Assembly (NCBI GenBank): GCA_947500545.1
Contig: CANMSO010000008.1
Coordinates: 62,001-126,000 of the forward strand
Reading direction: 5' to 3'
DNA: 64,000 nt
Origin: an uncultured Aquimarina sp.
GTDB taxonomy: Bacteria > Bacteroidota > Bacteroidia > Flavobacteriales > Flavobacteriaceae
The position numbers and the translations under genes were made by a program. The notes beneath the pieces were generated by a model that did not search any database, was not told the DNA's origin, and saw only the letters and a program-made list of their open reading frames with translations. Shown here piece after piece: positions 8,364 to 16,241 of this stretch. Numbering within the stretch: the stretch's first letter is position 1; each line of letters starts with the position of its first letter.

Positions 8364-9752
8364 ATGTTAAAAAATGTAATCCCCTTACTTTTTGTAATAC
8401 TATCATTGAACTGCTTTGCACAAAATGAAGCAAAAGAAGATTCTACAATACTTAAAAAAATATATGACACCTCATTGCTAAATGGTAAGAGTTATGATTG
8501 GTTAGATTATCTTTCTAATCAGATAGGAGGCAGGCTATCGGGTTCTATAAATGCCCAGAAAGCTGTAGAGTGGGGAGAAAAGGAACTAAAAGAACTAGGT
8601 ATAGACAAAGTATGGCTACAACCTGTAATGGTTCCTAAATGGACGCGTGGTGTTACCGAGTTTGCTTTTATCGAAACAGAACCTGGTATAACCACAAATG
8701 TTCCCATTTGTGCACTAGGAGGCTCAGTTCCTACACCTGTAGGAGGAATTAAAGCTTCTATTGTTGAAGTACAAGGTATTGAAGATTTAAGGGAGTTGGG
8801 AACTTCACAAATTGAAGGAAAAATTGTATTTTATAATCGTCCAATGCAAGCTGATCTTATCGAAACTTTTAGAGCCTATGGAGGATGTGTAGATCAACGA
8901 TATTCTGGTGCTGCAGAAGCCGCCAAGTTTGGTGCGGTGGGCGTAATTGTGCGTTCTATGAATTTAAGAGAGGATGATTTCCCACATACCGGGGCAATGA
9001 GTTATGGCGATACACCTGACATGGATAAAATTCCTGCAGCCGCAATTAGTACCAACGGAGCTAATCTGTTAAGCTCAATGCTAAAATTGAATCCAAAAAT
9101 CAGATTTCACCTCAATATGAATTGTCGTACCTGGAAAGATGTACAATCTTATAATGTGGTTGGGCAAATTACGGGTAGCGAATTCCCTAATGAATATATG
9201 GCAGTAGGAGGGCACTTGGACTCCTGGGATTTGGGAGATGGTTCTCATGATGATGGGGCAGGGATTGTACAGTCTATGGAGGTATTGCGATTGTTTAAAG
9301 AAATTGGATATACCCCTAAGCGATCCATACGAGTGGTAATGTTTATGAACGAAGAAAATGGATTGCGTGGAGGTAAAAAGTATGCTGAGCTTGCTAAAAA
9401 CAAAAGAGAGAACCATGTATTTGCTTTAGAGAGTGATGCCGGTGGGTTTACCCCAAGAGGATTTTCTTTTGACTGTGATGATGCTAATTTTGCCCAGGTA
9501 CAAAGCTGGAAACCTCTTTTTGAACCCTATCTAGTACATTATTTTGCCAAAGGCGGAAGCGGTGCCGATATAGGACCACTTAAAAAAGAAGGAATCGTAT
9601 TGGCAGGATTACGGCCAGACTCTCAACGATATTTTGACTATCATCACGCCGAGAACGATACTTTTGATGCAGTAAATAGGCGTGAACTCGAACTTGGTGC
9701 TGCTACAATGGCTAGTTTAGTGTATCTTTTTGATAAGTACGGAGTCAAATGA
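8364..9752 (+). CDS. M28 family metallopeptidase, carboxypeptidase Q-like
   Basis: 462 aa secreted peptidase with signal peptide (cleavage after LNCFAQ). A protease-associated (PA) insert spans about residues 120-225. Zinc ligands of a di-zinc M28 site are visible: His and Asp in GGHLDSWDLGDGSHDDGAG, the Glu pair in MNEENGLRGG, Asp in LESDAGGF, and His in YDYHHAENDTFD. Length and layout match plasma glutamate carboxypeptidase/CPQ, which cleaves dipeptides. It starts 21 bases after ppk2 and may be co-transcribed. Confidence 0.92.
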   Translation: MLKNVIPLLFVILSLNCFAQNEAKEDSTILKKIYDTSLLNGKSYDWLDYLSNQIGGRLSGSINAQKAVEWGEKELKELGIDKVWLQPVMVPKWTRGVTEFAFIETEPGITTNVPICALGGSVPTPVGGIKASIVEVQGIEDLRELGTSQIEGKIVFYNRPMQADLIETFRAYGGCVDQRYSGAAEAAKFGAVGVIVRSMNLREDDFPHTGAMSYGDTPDMDKIPAAAISTNGANLLSSMLKLNPKIRFHLNMNCRTWKDVQSYNVVGQITGSEFPNEYMAVGGHLDSWDLGDGSHDDGAGIVQSMEVLRLFKEIGYTPKRSIRVVMFMNEENGLRGGKKYAELAKNKRENHVFALESDAGGFTPRGFSFDCDDANFAQVQSWKPLFEPYLVHYFAKGGSGADIGPLKKEGIVLAGLRPDSQRYFDYHHAENDTFDAVNRRELELGAATMASLVYLFDKYGVK

Positions 9753-9842
9753 GACTTTGAGAGTGAGTTTTTTATATAGGGGTGTTAAGAATGTAAAGGG
9801 CATATGTCTTTTTATAAAATTGTTACATGCAATTTGAAAAAA

Positions 9843-11231
9843 ATGAAACATACATTAATAATCATAGCTTGTTTCGTGTTCCAACTCAAACTAATTGCAC
9901 AAAATATTCACAGGACTGCCTGCAATGGTGACTTAGTGAGATTGGATAGTATGTTAACAAATGATGTAGTTGATGTAAAAGATAATCGTGGTAGGTCTTT
10001 ATTGCATTGGGCAGTAGCATGTAAGAAGAAGGATATATTTGATTTTCTAGTCCAAAAAAAAATAAAGATTAACGTAAAGGATGATCAAGGAAAAACTCCG
10101 ATGCATGTGGCTGTGCAATTTAATAATGTAGAATATCTTGATTATCTTATAACATTACAACCCGATAATCATTGGATTTCTGTGTATGGTTCATCACTTC
10201 TTGAAATGGCAGTATTGAATAAAAACAAAACGCTAATCAAGAAATTAATTATAAGCGGAATAGATATAAACACTAAGAATGAAAGAGGGAGTACAGCCTT
10301 GGAAATTTCTCAAAGAATAGGCGCCGAGGATGTTTCTGATTTTCTGATTTCCATAGAAGCAGATGAAAGTCTTGTTCGTAAATTCGAGATAAAAGGTAAA
10401 TACATGGGACAGAAAGAACCTGGAACAACACCTAAAATGTTTGCACCAAACTTTATTTCTACAGAAGAGCAAGAATTCGGTTCAGTATTTAATAGGAATG
10501 GAACAGAATTTTATTTTGGCGTGGATGTGGGTGGAAGAAATGAAATTCGATTCTCTGAAATGGAAGAAAATAAATGGACAAAACCTGTAACTGTATTTTC
10601 GCATCAACGATATAGTTATAATGACCCTTTTCTTTCGAATGATGAGAATAGATTGTATTTTATTTCCAAAAGACCTTTAGACGGAAAGGGCGAACTCAAA
10701 GACGTTGATATTTGGTATGCCGAGAGAACTGATAATGGATGGTCTGAACCAATCAATGCCGGAATGAATATTAATACAAGCGGTAATGAATATTATATTT
10801 CGTTCACCAATGATAGAACGATGTATTTTTCATCCAACGGTTATAAACGTAAGGATACTACAAGAACAGACCATGATATATACTATTCTAAGTTTGTTAA
10901 TGACGAATTTCAAAAACCTATACTGCTAAACAGCGCTATAAACACTGAGAATTACGAAGCAGATGTTTTTGTTTCTCCAGATGAGTCTTATATTATTTTC
11001 TGTTCTACTCGTGATGATGGATTTGGACGTGGCGATTTATACATAAGTTTCAAAGAATCTGATAATAAATGGTCAGAAGCAATTAATATGGGTAAAGAAA
11101 TAAATACCAAAAATTATGAATACTGTCCTTTCGTAACTAAAGATGGGAATTACCTATTTTACACAAGTAACCAAGACATATACTGGGTAAATGCAGAAAT
11201 TATTAAGCAGATAAAACAAAAAAGCAGGTAA
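9843..11231 (+). CDS. Secreted ankyrin-repeat / PD40 beta-propeller protein
   Basis: About 462 aa from the ATG at 9843 (MKHTLIIIACFVFQLKLIAQ), which gives a good signal peptide; an upstream ATG at 9804 would add 13 residues. Ankyrin repeats fill about residues 20-165 (RGRSLLHWAVACKKKD, QGKTPMHVAVQFNN, RGSTALEISQRIG). Residues from about 215 contain PD40/WD40-like propeller blades (NDPFLSNDENRLYFIS, PDESYIIFCSTR). Likely a periplasmic or surface binding protein; ligand unknown. Its stop codon lies inside the attC-like palindrome that follows, as is common for integron cassette genes. Confidence 0.75.
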   Translation: MKHTLIIIACFVFQLKLIAQNIHRTACNGDLVRLDSMLTNDVVDVKDNRGRSLLHWAVACKKKDIFDFLVQKKIKINVKDDQGKTPMHVAVQFNNVEYLDYLITLQPDNHWISVYGSSLLEMAVLNKNKTLIKKLIISGIDINTKNERGSTALEISQRIGAEDVSDFLISIEADESLVRKFEIKGKYMGQKEPGTTPKMFAPNFISTEEQEFGSVFNRNGTEFYFGVDVGGRNEIRFSEMEENKWTKPVTVFSHQRYSYNDPFLSNDENRLYFISKRPLDGKGELKDVDIWYAERTDNGWSEPINAGMNINTSGNEYYISFTNDRTMYFSSNGYKRKDTTRTDHDIYYSKFVNDEFQKPILLNSAINTENYEADVFVSPDESYIIFCSTRDDGFGRGDLYISFKESDNKWSEAINMGKEINTKNYEYCPFVTKDGNYLFYTSNQDIYWVNAEIIKQIKQKSR

Positions 11232-11293
11232 CACTATATGTGAAATCATAGCCGTCTATCAGTGGGTTATGCTTCATATACTAAACGTTAAGC
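11229..11293 (+). repeat. attC-like imperfect palindrome (copy 1)
   Basis: TAAC (11229-11232) pairs with GTTA (11287-11290), and GTTAAGC (11287-11293) fits the integron core GTTRRRY. Inside, after unpaired spacers (ACTA…/CTAAAC), TATATGTGAA (11235-11244) pairs with TTCATATA (11273-11280) leaving a 2-base bulge, and the stem extends imperfectly towards CATAGC/GTTATG. The left arm lacks a full RYYYAAC. Layout (outer arm, unpaired spacer, inner arm with bulged bases, variable loop) is that of attC recombination sites. No integrase gene is in the window. Confidence 0.4.
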
Positions 11294-11306
11294 AACAACA
11301 GAAAAA

Positions 11307-11702
11307 ATGATAGAAAGTATGACAAATTATATAGATGGATTTGTTCTTCCTGTTCCGCGAAATCACCTGATCGAATACAAGCGTGCAGCTGAAATGGTTG
11401 CAAAGATTTGGAAGGAACATGGCGCACTAGCTTACTTTGAGTATGTAGGAGAGGATTTAAAATTGGAAGGCACACGTTCTTTCCTAGAACTTGTAGATGC
11501 GAAAGAGGATGAAGCTATTGTATTTGGGTGGGTTGTGTTTGATTCACGTGAGATTCGTGACTTAGCCAATGAACGGGTTGCTGCAGACCCAAGAATGGCG
11601 GACTTAGTTAACCCACTAACGGATCCTTCAAGGATGATTTTTGATGCCAAACGAATGGTTTATGGTGGATTCGAACAACTCGTTCAATCAAATAAGCAGT
11701 AA
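11307..11702 (+). CDS. DUF1428 family protein (YbaA-like)
   Basis: 131 aa, compact and without signal peptide. The sequence around YIDGFVLPVPRNHLIEYKR, GWVVFDSREIRDLANERV and ADPRM…DAKRMVYGGFE is characteristic of DUF1428, a dimeric alpha+beta-barrel-like family with no established function. Either ATG at 11307 or 11319 could start it. It sits alone between two attC-like palindromes (11229-11293 and 11737-11794), so it has the layout of a one-gene cassette with no promoter of its own that I can see. Confidence 0.88.
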   Translation: MIESMTNYIDGFVLPVPRNHLIEYKRAAEMVAKIWKEHGALAYFEYVGEDLKLEGTRSFLELVDAKEDEAIVFGWVVFDSREIRDLANERVAADPRMADLVNPLTDPSRMIFDAKRMVYGGFEQLVQSNKQ

Positions 11703-11736
11703 GATTAGATAAAAAATGTAGCTGTTTCTCAGCAAT

Positions 11737-11794
11737 GTTTAACAAATCATAACTGCCTTTTGGCAAGCTGTATTAGTTATGCTCAACGTTATTG
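11737..11794 (+). repeat. attC-like imperfect palindrome (copy 2)
   Basis: GTTTAAC (11737-11743) fits the left core RYYYAAC. TAAC (11740-11743) pairs with GTTA (11788-11791). After unpaired spacers, CATAACT (11748-11754) pairs perfectly with AGTTATG (11775-11781), and TGCC/GGCA (11754-11757/11762-11765) forms an inner stem. The right core reads GTTATTG, two mismatches from GTTRRRY. The architecture matches copy 1 (outer TAAC/GTTA, spacer, inner arm) while the arm sequences differ, which is what attC sites do and ordinary repeats do not. Confidence 0.4.
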
Positions 11795-11812
11795 AAACAA
11801 AGAAATTGCCAG

Positions 11813-11887
11813 ATGGAAATTAAAATAAGAACAGCGAAATCAAAAGATTTCAATGAAAAAAGTAACAAAATTGAAAGGCATGATTAG
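11813..11887 (+). pseudogene. Possible stub of a GNAT acetyltransferase gene
   Basis: A 24-codon frame starting MEIKIRTAKSKDFNE reads like the first strand and helix of a GNAT N-acetyltransferase and then stops. It begins 19 bases after the second attC-like site, where a cassette gene would start, and runs into the start region of the kelch lipoprotein in another frame. I read it as the remnant of a lost gene, but 15 matching residues are weak evidence and chance cannot be excluded. Confidence 0.25.
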
Positions 11888-12935
11888 ATATTTGGCAGTA
11901 ATATTAGTTCTAATTCTGTTTTTTAGTTGCGCAAACCATCGTAATGAAGATAAATCAAAATCTTTAGGCGAAGAAACGCATACTATTTCTGTTAGAAATG
12001 CGCATTCTATGGTGTACGATTCAAGTAATTCACAGGTATATCTTTTTGGCGGTGCAAACGAAAAAGAGGTGTTATCAGATTTATGGGTTTTAGGAGAACA
12101 CGAGTGGGAAAAAGTGTTAACTAAAAATCAGCCTTCACCAAGAACTTTTGCATCAATAGCATATGACAAACAAAACAATCGAATCATTTTATTTGGAGGA
12201 AGTCGAGTTTTGTTTGGTCAAAAACCAAGCTCTCAAAACTTGCTTAACGATACTTGGCAATTTAGAGGTGGCAGTTGGGAGAAAATAAATACTAGTAGTT
12301 CACCTATTCCAAGAGCAGAAGCTTCTATAGTTTATGATAAACATCGCAAAAGAATTGTATTATTTGGCGGGTATACTATCAAAAATAGCGAGTATCTTAA
12401 ACTTGGTGATACTTGGGAGTTTTATAATGATAATTGGTACTTGGTTTCAGAAAGAGGACCATCTAACCGCCATGGGACATCAATGATTTATGATAATAAA
12501 AATAAATATGTAATACTGTTTGGAGGCAGTACAGTTGATAAACAATATGGTAAGTCAAAGGGCGAAACTTGGATTTGGAGCCAAGAAAAATGGAATAAAC
12601 TTGAAGTTGAACAACCTCCAGGTGTTTTTAACGCATCGATGATTTACGATGAAGATCAAGAGCAACTTATTCGTTTTGGAGGATGGAATGGCAAATCTAG
12701 AATTAATGAAACATGGTTGTTTAGTAATAATCAATGGAAGCAATTGAATACTAGGAATAGCCCGGCTTCCAGAAATCATAGCAGTATGATCTACGATGAA
12801 AAACGTAAAAAAGTAATCCTCTTTGGAGGGCATGACGGGAAAAATGTATTTGGAGATACATGGGAATTTGACAATAATGAATGGAAAAATATCATAGAGT
12901 TTAAGCCAATTAAGAGAGTTGAAAATGGACATTAA
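11853..12935 (+). CDS. Kelch-repeat lipoprotein
   Basis: 360 aa. A hydrophobic leader ending in FFSC marks a lipoprotein signal. The rest is about six kelch blades, each with the pattern …HSMVYD…YLFGG…LNDTWQF…W…PSPR (for example ASIVYDKHRKRIVLFGG and SMIYDEKRKKVILFGG), which would close a beta-propeller on the cell surface or in the periplasm. Start at 11853 gives nine extra residues; the ATG at 11880 (MIRYLAVILVLILFFSC) would also give a normal lipoprotein leader. Binding partner unknown. It lies in the accessory run 9.8-15.7 kb. Confidence 0.8.
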   Translation: MKKVTKLKGMIRYLAVILVLILFFSCANHRNEDKSKSLGEETHTISVRNAHSMVYDSSNSQVYLFGGANEKEVLSDLWVLGEHEWEKVLTKNQPSPRTFASIAYDKQNNRIILFGGSRVLFGQKPSSQNLLNDTWQFRGGSWEKINTSSSPIPRAEASIVYDKHRKRIVLFGGYTIKNSEYLKLGDTWEFYNDNWYLVSERGPSNRHGTSMIYDNKNKYVILFGGSTVDKQYGKSKGETWIWSQEKWNKLEVEQPPGVFNASMIYDEDQEQLIRFGGWNGKSRINETWLFSNNQWKQLNTRNSPASRNHSSMIYDEKRKKVILFGGHDGKNVFGDTWEFDNNEWKNIIEFKPIKRVENGH

Positions 12936-12995
12936 ATTCCTCTAAAACACCATTTGATCTAGTCGGTGACATCAATATGATAAAACTAAGAAGTA

Positions 12996-14138
12996 ATGAA
13001 ATCTAAATTTTTTATTCTACTTGCTTTTACACTTACCGCAAGCACCATTTACGGTCAAGAAGAAATTAACCTTTTTGGGAACCTTAAACTTGGATCGTAC
13101 GATGTAGGAACAAAGCAAATAACTTTAATCGACACCTTAAGACAAGAACCTAAAGAAATTTTGATAAGGCTCTGGTATCCTGCTAAAGAAAATAGGGAAA
13201 AGGTGAGGTTTTCTGATTATTTGGATGCTACAAATAAGCTAAGTAAACCTGAATTGTTAAAAGATATTTCTGTTGGTATCGGGGGTAAAGAAAATCTTTT
13301 TTCTCTGGATAGTCTAGAATTGCTGCTAAATGCTAAAATGAAAGCTACCAAAGAAGTAGCGCCAAAAAACGGAAAATTTCCTATGTTAGTTTGGAGCATC
13401 CGCTACGGAACAGTAGGATATCAAAGTATTATTTCTGAATACATGGCAAGCCATGGCTTTGTTGTAGCTTTTGCCGAAGATATACCAAACTCAGCATATC
13501 CATGGGAATTTCAATCTATACAAGATAAAGAAAAGGCATTAATGCAACAGGTAAGAGATATTAATACTACAATAGAATATATTAAGAATCTTCATCATGT
13601 TGATAATACCAAAATAGGGCTACTCTCATGGAGTTATGCGGGTGAATCTGCCATACTTGCACAGATTAATAATCCCGAGATAGAAGCTGTGGTTGGGTTA
13701 AGTTCTGTAGGTTTTTCTTATGGTGTGTATTTAGGGAAAGAACTTACGAACAAAATTGATATAGAGAAAATTAATGTCCCATATTTAATGCTATCTGAGC
13801 AGGTGGGAACAAATGGAAAGACGAGAAATCCTCCTGATTTGCTTAATTCTATGAATCCAAATTCGCGATTTATTTCTTTTGCAGAATTATCACATGGTAA
13901 TTTCAATGCTATAGAAGGAATGATCCCTGGGGTATTACAAACAGATAAAGTTCATAGTTGGTCCAAAGGTGGTGTGGTAGCACAAGTTGGGTATGAAGTT
14001 ATTTGTCAAATGGTATTATCATTTTTGAATACTGTTTTTTATGAACCGACTTTTGATTCTTTTGATGAGGATATTTCGCGCCTCATAAATGATTTGCCTC
14101 TAGGAACTGTATTAATTAGTTCGCCCAAAAAAAAATGA
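12996..14138 (+). CDS. Secreted alpha/beta hydrolase
   Basis: 380 aa with signal peptide (MKSKFFILLAFTLTASTIYGQ). The segment IRLWYPAKEN near the start and FPMLVWSIRYGTVGYQSIISEYMASHGF resemble the platelet-activating-factor acetylhydrolase / dienelactone-hydrolase-like group. The nucleophile elbow reads LLSWSYAGES, with Ser in place of the usual first Gly of GxSxG. A late His in ELSHGNF could be the catalytic base. Substrate unknown; ester hydrolysis is the likely chemistry. Confidence 0.7.
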   Translation: MKSKFFILLAFTLTASTIYGQEEINLFGNLKLGSYDVGTKQITLIDTLRQEPKEILIRLWYPAKENREKVRFSDYLDATNKLSKPELLKDISVGIGGKENLFSLDSLELLLNAKMKATKEVAPKNGKFPMLVWSIRYGTVGYQSIISEYMASHGFVVAFAEDIPNSAYPWEFQSIQDKEKALMQQVRDINTTIEYIKNLHHVDNTKIGLLSWSYAGESAILAQINNPEIEAVVGLSSVGFSYGVYLGKELTNKIDIEKINVPYLMLSEQVGTNGKTRNPPDLLNSMNPNSRFISFAELSHGNFNAIEGMIPGVLQTDKVHSWSKGGVVAQVGYEVICQMVLSFLNTVFYEPTFDSFDEDISRLINDLPLGTVLISSPKKK

Positions 14139-14191
14139 AGGTATTAATACATATATAAAAAATAGGTTGTGTTAATTTAAAAATGATAGTA

Positions 14192-14620
14192 ATGTGGACT
14201 TGTCAAAAATGCAAACAAAAATTTGTAAACACTAATCAATGGCATTCGTGCGGGCAAAATACAGTAGCTAATTTTTTACAGAAAAAGACCGATAAGACTA
14301 TTGAACTTTATGAATACCTTATTACAGAGTTTCGAAAATTTGGAGATTTTGAACTACATCCTGCAAAAACTCGTATTGCCCTAAATAAGAAAATGCGATT
14401 TGCTTCTATTAATAAATTGGGGAAAGACTACCTCGATGCTCATTTGGTGTTTACCGAAAGATATGATGAAACTCTATGTTTCCATAAAATTGATACGGTG
14501 ACAAATAGTGCTCATGTTCATCACTTCAGACTTTATAGTAAAGAAGATTTGACTGACGAATTGAAAAAATATATGAAAATGGCCTATGAAATTGGAACGA
14601 GAAAACATTTAGAAAAATGA
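14192..14620 (+). CDS. DUF5655 domain protein
   Basis: About 142 aa. It starts MWTCQKCKQKF…QWHSC, a short Cys/His zinc-ribbon-like segment, followed by the DUF5655 body (KTDKTIELYEYLITEFRKFG … LHPAKTRIALNKKMRFASI … HHFRLYSKEDLTDEL). This family is related to proteins that bind nucleic acids, but its function is not established. The frame opens at 14183 with three extra residues; the internal ATG is preferred because homologues as I know them begin MW-C. A lone GTTAGGC (14649-14655) sits just downstream. Confidence 0.75.
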   Translation: MWTCQKCKQKFVNTNQWHSCGQNTVANFLQKKTDKTIELYEYLITEFRKFGDFELHPAKTRIALNKKMRFASINKLGKDYLDAHLVFTERYDETLCFHKIDTVTNSAHVHHFRLYSKEDLTDELKKYMKMAYEIGTRKHLEK

Positions 14621-14671
14621 TACATAAAAACAGGTGCTTATTCGGATCGTTAGGCTCAAAATAAATCAACA

Positions 14672-15736
14672 ATGACAATAAAAGAATTAGGGTATAACAA
14701 AAACCTGGAAAAATATAGAGTAGAACAAAATTTGGACTCGTTAGAAGTTGGCCGGGTAATATTGGAACATAAAGAACGATATGTTATCAAAACCCCAGAA
14801 AAGGAGTTTGATTCTGAACTTATAGGTAATTTAAGATTTACAGCAAAAAGCAGATATGACTTTCCTGCAGTTGGTGATTGGGTCGCATTTTCTGAATATG
14901 ACCAAGGCAAAGCTTTAATTCATGCTATTTATCCGCGAAACTCCATTATAGAACGACAAGCGGTGGGCAAATCAGGGCACATACAAATAATTGCAACAAA
15001 TGTAGACTATGGTATAATTGTTCAAGCAGTTGATAGAGACTTTAATTTAAATAGGTTAGAAAGGTATTTAACCATTTGTAACGCTTCTAATGTTGAGCCA
15101 ATAATTGTACTAAGCAAGATAGATTTGATAAGCAAATCAGAGTTGGAATCAATTGAAGTTCAGGTTAAAAAACGAATTAAAGATGTTTCAATAATTGCTG
15201 TAAGTAACCAAACCAAAGGGTATGAAACATTAGAAAATATTATAAAAATAGGAAAAACGTATTGCTTGCTCGGTTCTTCTGGAGTTGGTAAATCTACTCT
15301 TCTAAATAGCCTTTCTGGAGAGCCGCAAATGAAAACGGGTGAAATAAGTTCAAGCGTAAACAAAGGGAGGCATATTACTAGTCATCGGGAGTTAATTGTA
15401 TTGAATAGTGGAGGTATCTTAATAGATAATCCAGGGATGCGAGAAGTAGGAATTGCTGATAGAACGAGAGGTCTAGAAACTACTTTCGAATCTATTATTG
15501 AATATTCTAAAAATTGTCGATTCAAAGATTGTACTCACATACACGAAAAAGGTTGTGCTATACTGGCAGCAGTTGAAAGCGGAGAAATTAATGAGGATTC
15601 ATATGCTAATTTCCGAAAAATGGAAAAAGAAAAAAAACATTTTCAGTCAGATGCAATAGAAAGAAAAAAGAGGGACAAAGACTTAGGGAAAGTGATTAGG
15701 AACTTTCAAAAACAAAGAAAAAATAATAAATACTAG
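14672..15736 (+). CDS. rsgA: Ribosome small-subunit-dependent GTPase A
   Basis: 354 aa circularly permuted GTPase that helps 30S subunit maturation. OB-fold in about residues 30-100; G4-like LSKIDLI; G1 GSSGVGKST; switch region GRHITSHRE; G3 DNPGMRE; then a zinc site with Cys-Cys-His-Cys spacing (CRFKDCTHIHEKGC) and a basic tail (…FQKQRKNNKY). The order G4 before G1 shows the permutation. As it sits in the accessory run rather than with ribosome genes, it may be a second copy beside a housekeeping RsgA elsewhere; this cannot be checked here. Confidence 0.92.
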   Translation: MTIKELGYNKNLEKYRVEQNLDSLEVGRVILEHKERYVIKTPEKEFDSELIGNLRFTAKSRYDFPAVGDWVAFSEYDQGKALIHAIYPRNSIIERQAVGKSGHIQIIATNVDYGIIVQAVDRDFNLNRLERYLTICNASNVEPIIVLSKIDLISKSELESIEVQVKKRIKDVSIIAVSNQTKGYETLENIIKIGKTYCLLGSSGVGKSTLLNSLSGEPQMKTGEISSSVNKGRHITSHRELIVLNSGGILIDNPGMREVGIADRTRGLETTFESIIEYSKNCRFKDCTHIHEKGCAILAAVESGEINEDSYANFRKMEKEKKHFQSDAIERKKRDKDLGKVIRNFQKQRKNNKY

Positions 15737-15788
15737 GTACAGTAGTGTTTATACTACATGTAAACAAATCAAACAAAGAAGTGCTGTC

Positions 15789-16154
15789 TTAACAGCTAAA
15801 ACTTCCATCACAAAATACGGCCATATAGATAATTGCGGCTATTCCGATAATTATATTTAAGATTGGCAGGCTGGCAAAAACAATAGCTAGTAGATATATT
15901 TTTCGAGTAAATAATATCCATCCTGTTATAATTCCAATAACGGTAACAAAAGGATAGGCAACCAAACTTATGACTAGGGTGATTGTAGGGACACTATCCT
16001 CAGACCCTGGGCTGTCGAACATCATTGCAGACATCATAATCATGGGCAGTGATGGTAATATTAGTATTCCAAAAATAATACTAGCTATAATAAGGTAAAT
16101 TCTAGTATTGTTTCTTTTTTTGATTTCCTTCTCGGATACATTGGCCTCTGACAT
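15789..16154 (-). CDS. Small membrane protein, unknown
   Basis: 121 aa. A charged N-terminus (KEKEIKKRNN-like) is followed by three or four hydrophobic helices (about residues 18-45, 57-82, 85-112), ending FCDGSFSC. Such proteins with a cytoplasmic basic start and C-terminal Cys are common in flavobacteria, often near membrane or signalling genes. No family is recognised. It is convergent with rsgA and divergent from the MATE gene. Confidence 0.6.
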   Translation of the reverse strand: MSEANVSEKEIKKRNNTRIYLIIASIIFGILILPSLPMIMMSAMMFDSPGSEDSVPTITLVISLVAYPFVTVIGIITGWILFTRKIYLLAIVFASLPILNIIIGIAAIIYMAVFCDGSFSC

Positions 16155-16215
16155 AGACTTTTATTAAATAACGTTAAATATACGATAAGAATAATTTAGT
16201 TTATTCGGGTTCTAA

Positions 16216-16223
16216 TACCTTTG
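16216..16223 (+). promoter_or_regulatory. -7 promoter element of the MATE gene
   Basis: TACCTTTG matches the Bacteroidetes -7 consensus TAnnTTTG exactly; no strong -33 TTG is seen about 19 bases upstream (TTTA at 16195-16198 instead). Transcription would begin near 16229, giving a leader of only about 13 nt to the ATG at 16242. It also rules out the upstream TTG at 16221 as start codon. Confidence 0.5.
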
Positions 16224-16241
16224 CGTCTTCAAAATTGTGAA

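Noticed and set aside
9081..9416. 111-aa minus-strand frame opposite the M28 peptidase
   Set aside because: It overlaps the zinc-site region of a clear peptidase gene and has no features of its own.
12555..12932. 125-aa minus-strand frame opposite the kelch gene
   Set aside because: The kelch repeats occupy the plus strand in frame; the opposite frame arises from the repeat's codon bias.
14649..14655. GTTAGGC, the classical integron right core, between DUF5655 and rsgA genes
   Set aside because: No matching RYYYAAC arm and no palindrome upstream, so not called as an attC site; mentioned only as weak support for the accessory-run hypothesis.
16221..16241. TTG start codon for the MATE transporter
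   Set aside because: The TTG is part of the exact -7 element TACCTTTG; the ATG at 16242 gives the normal N-terminus.
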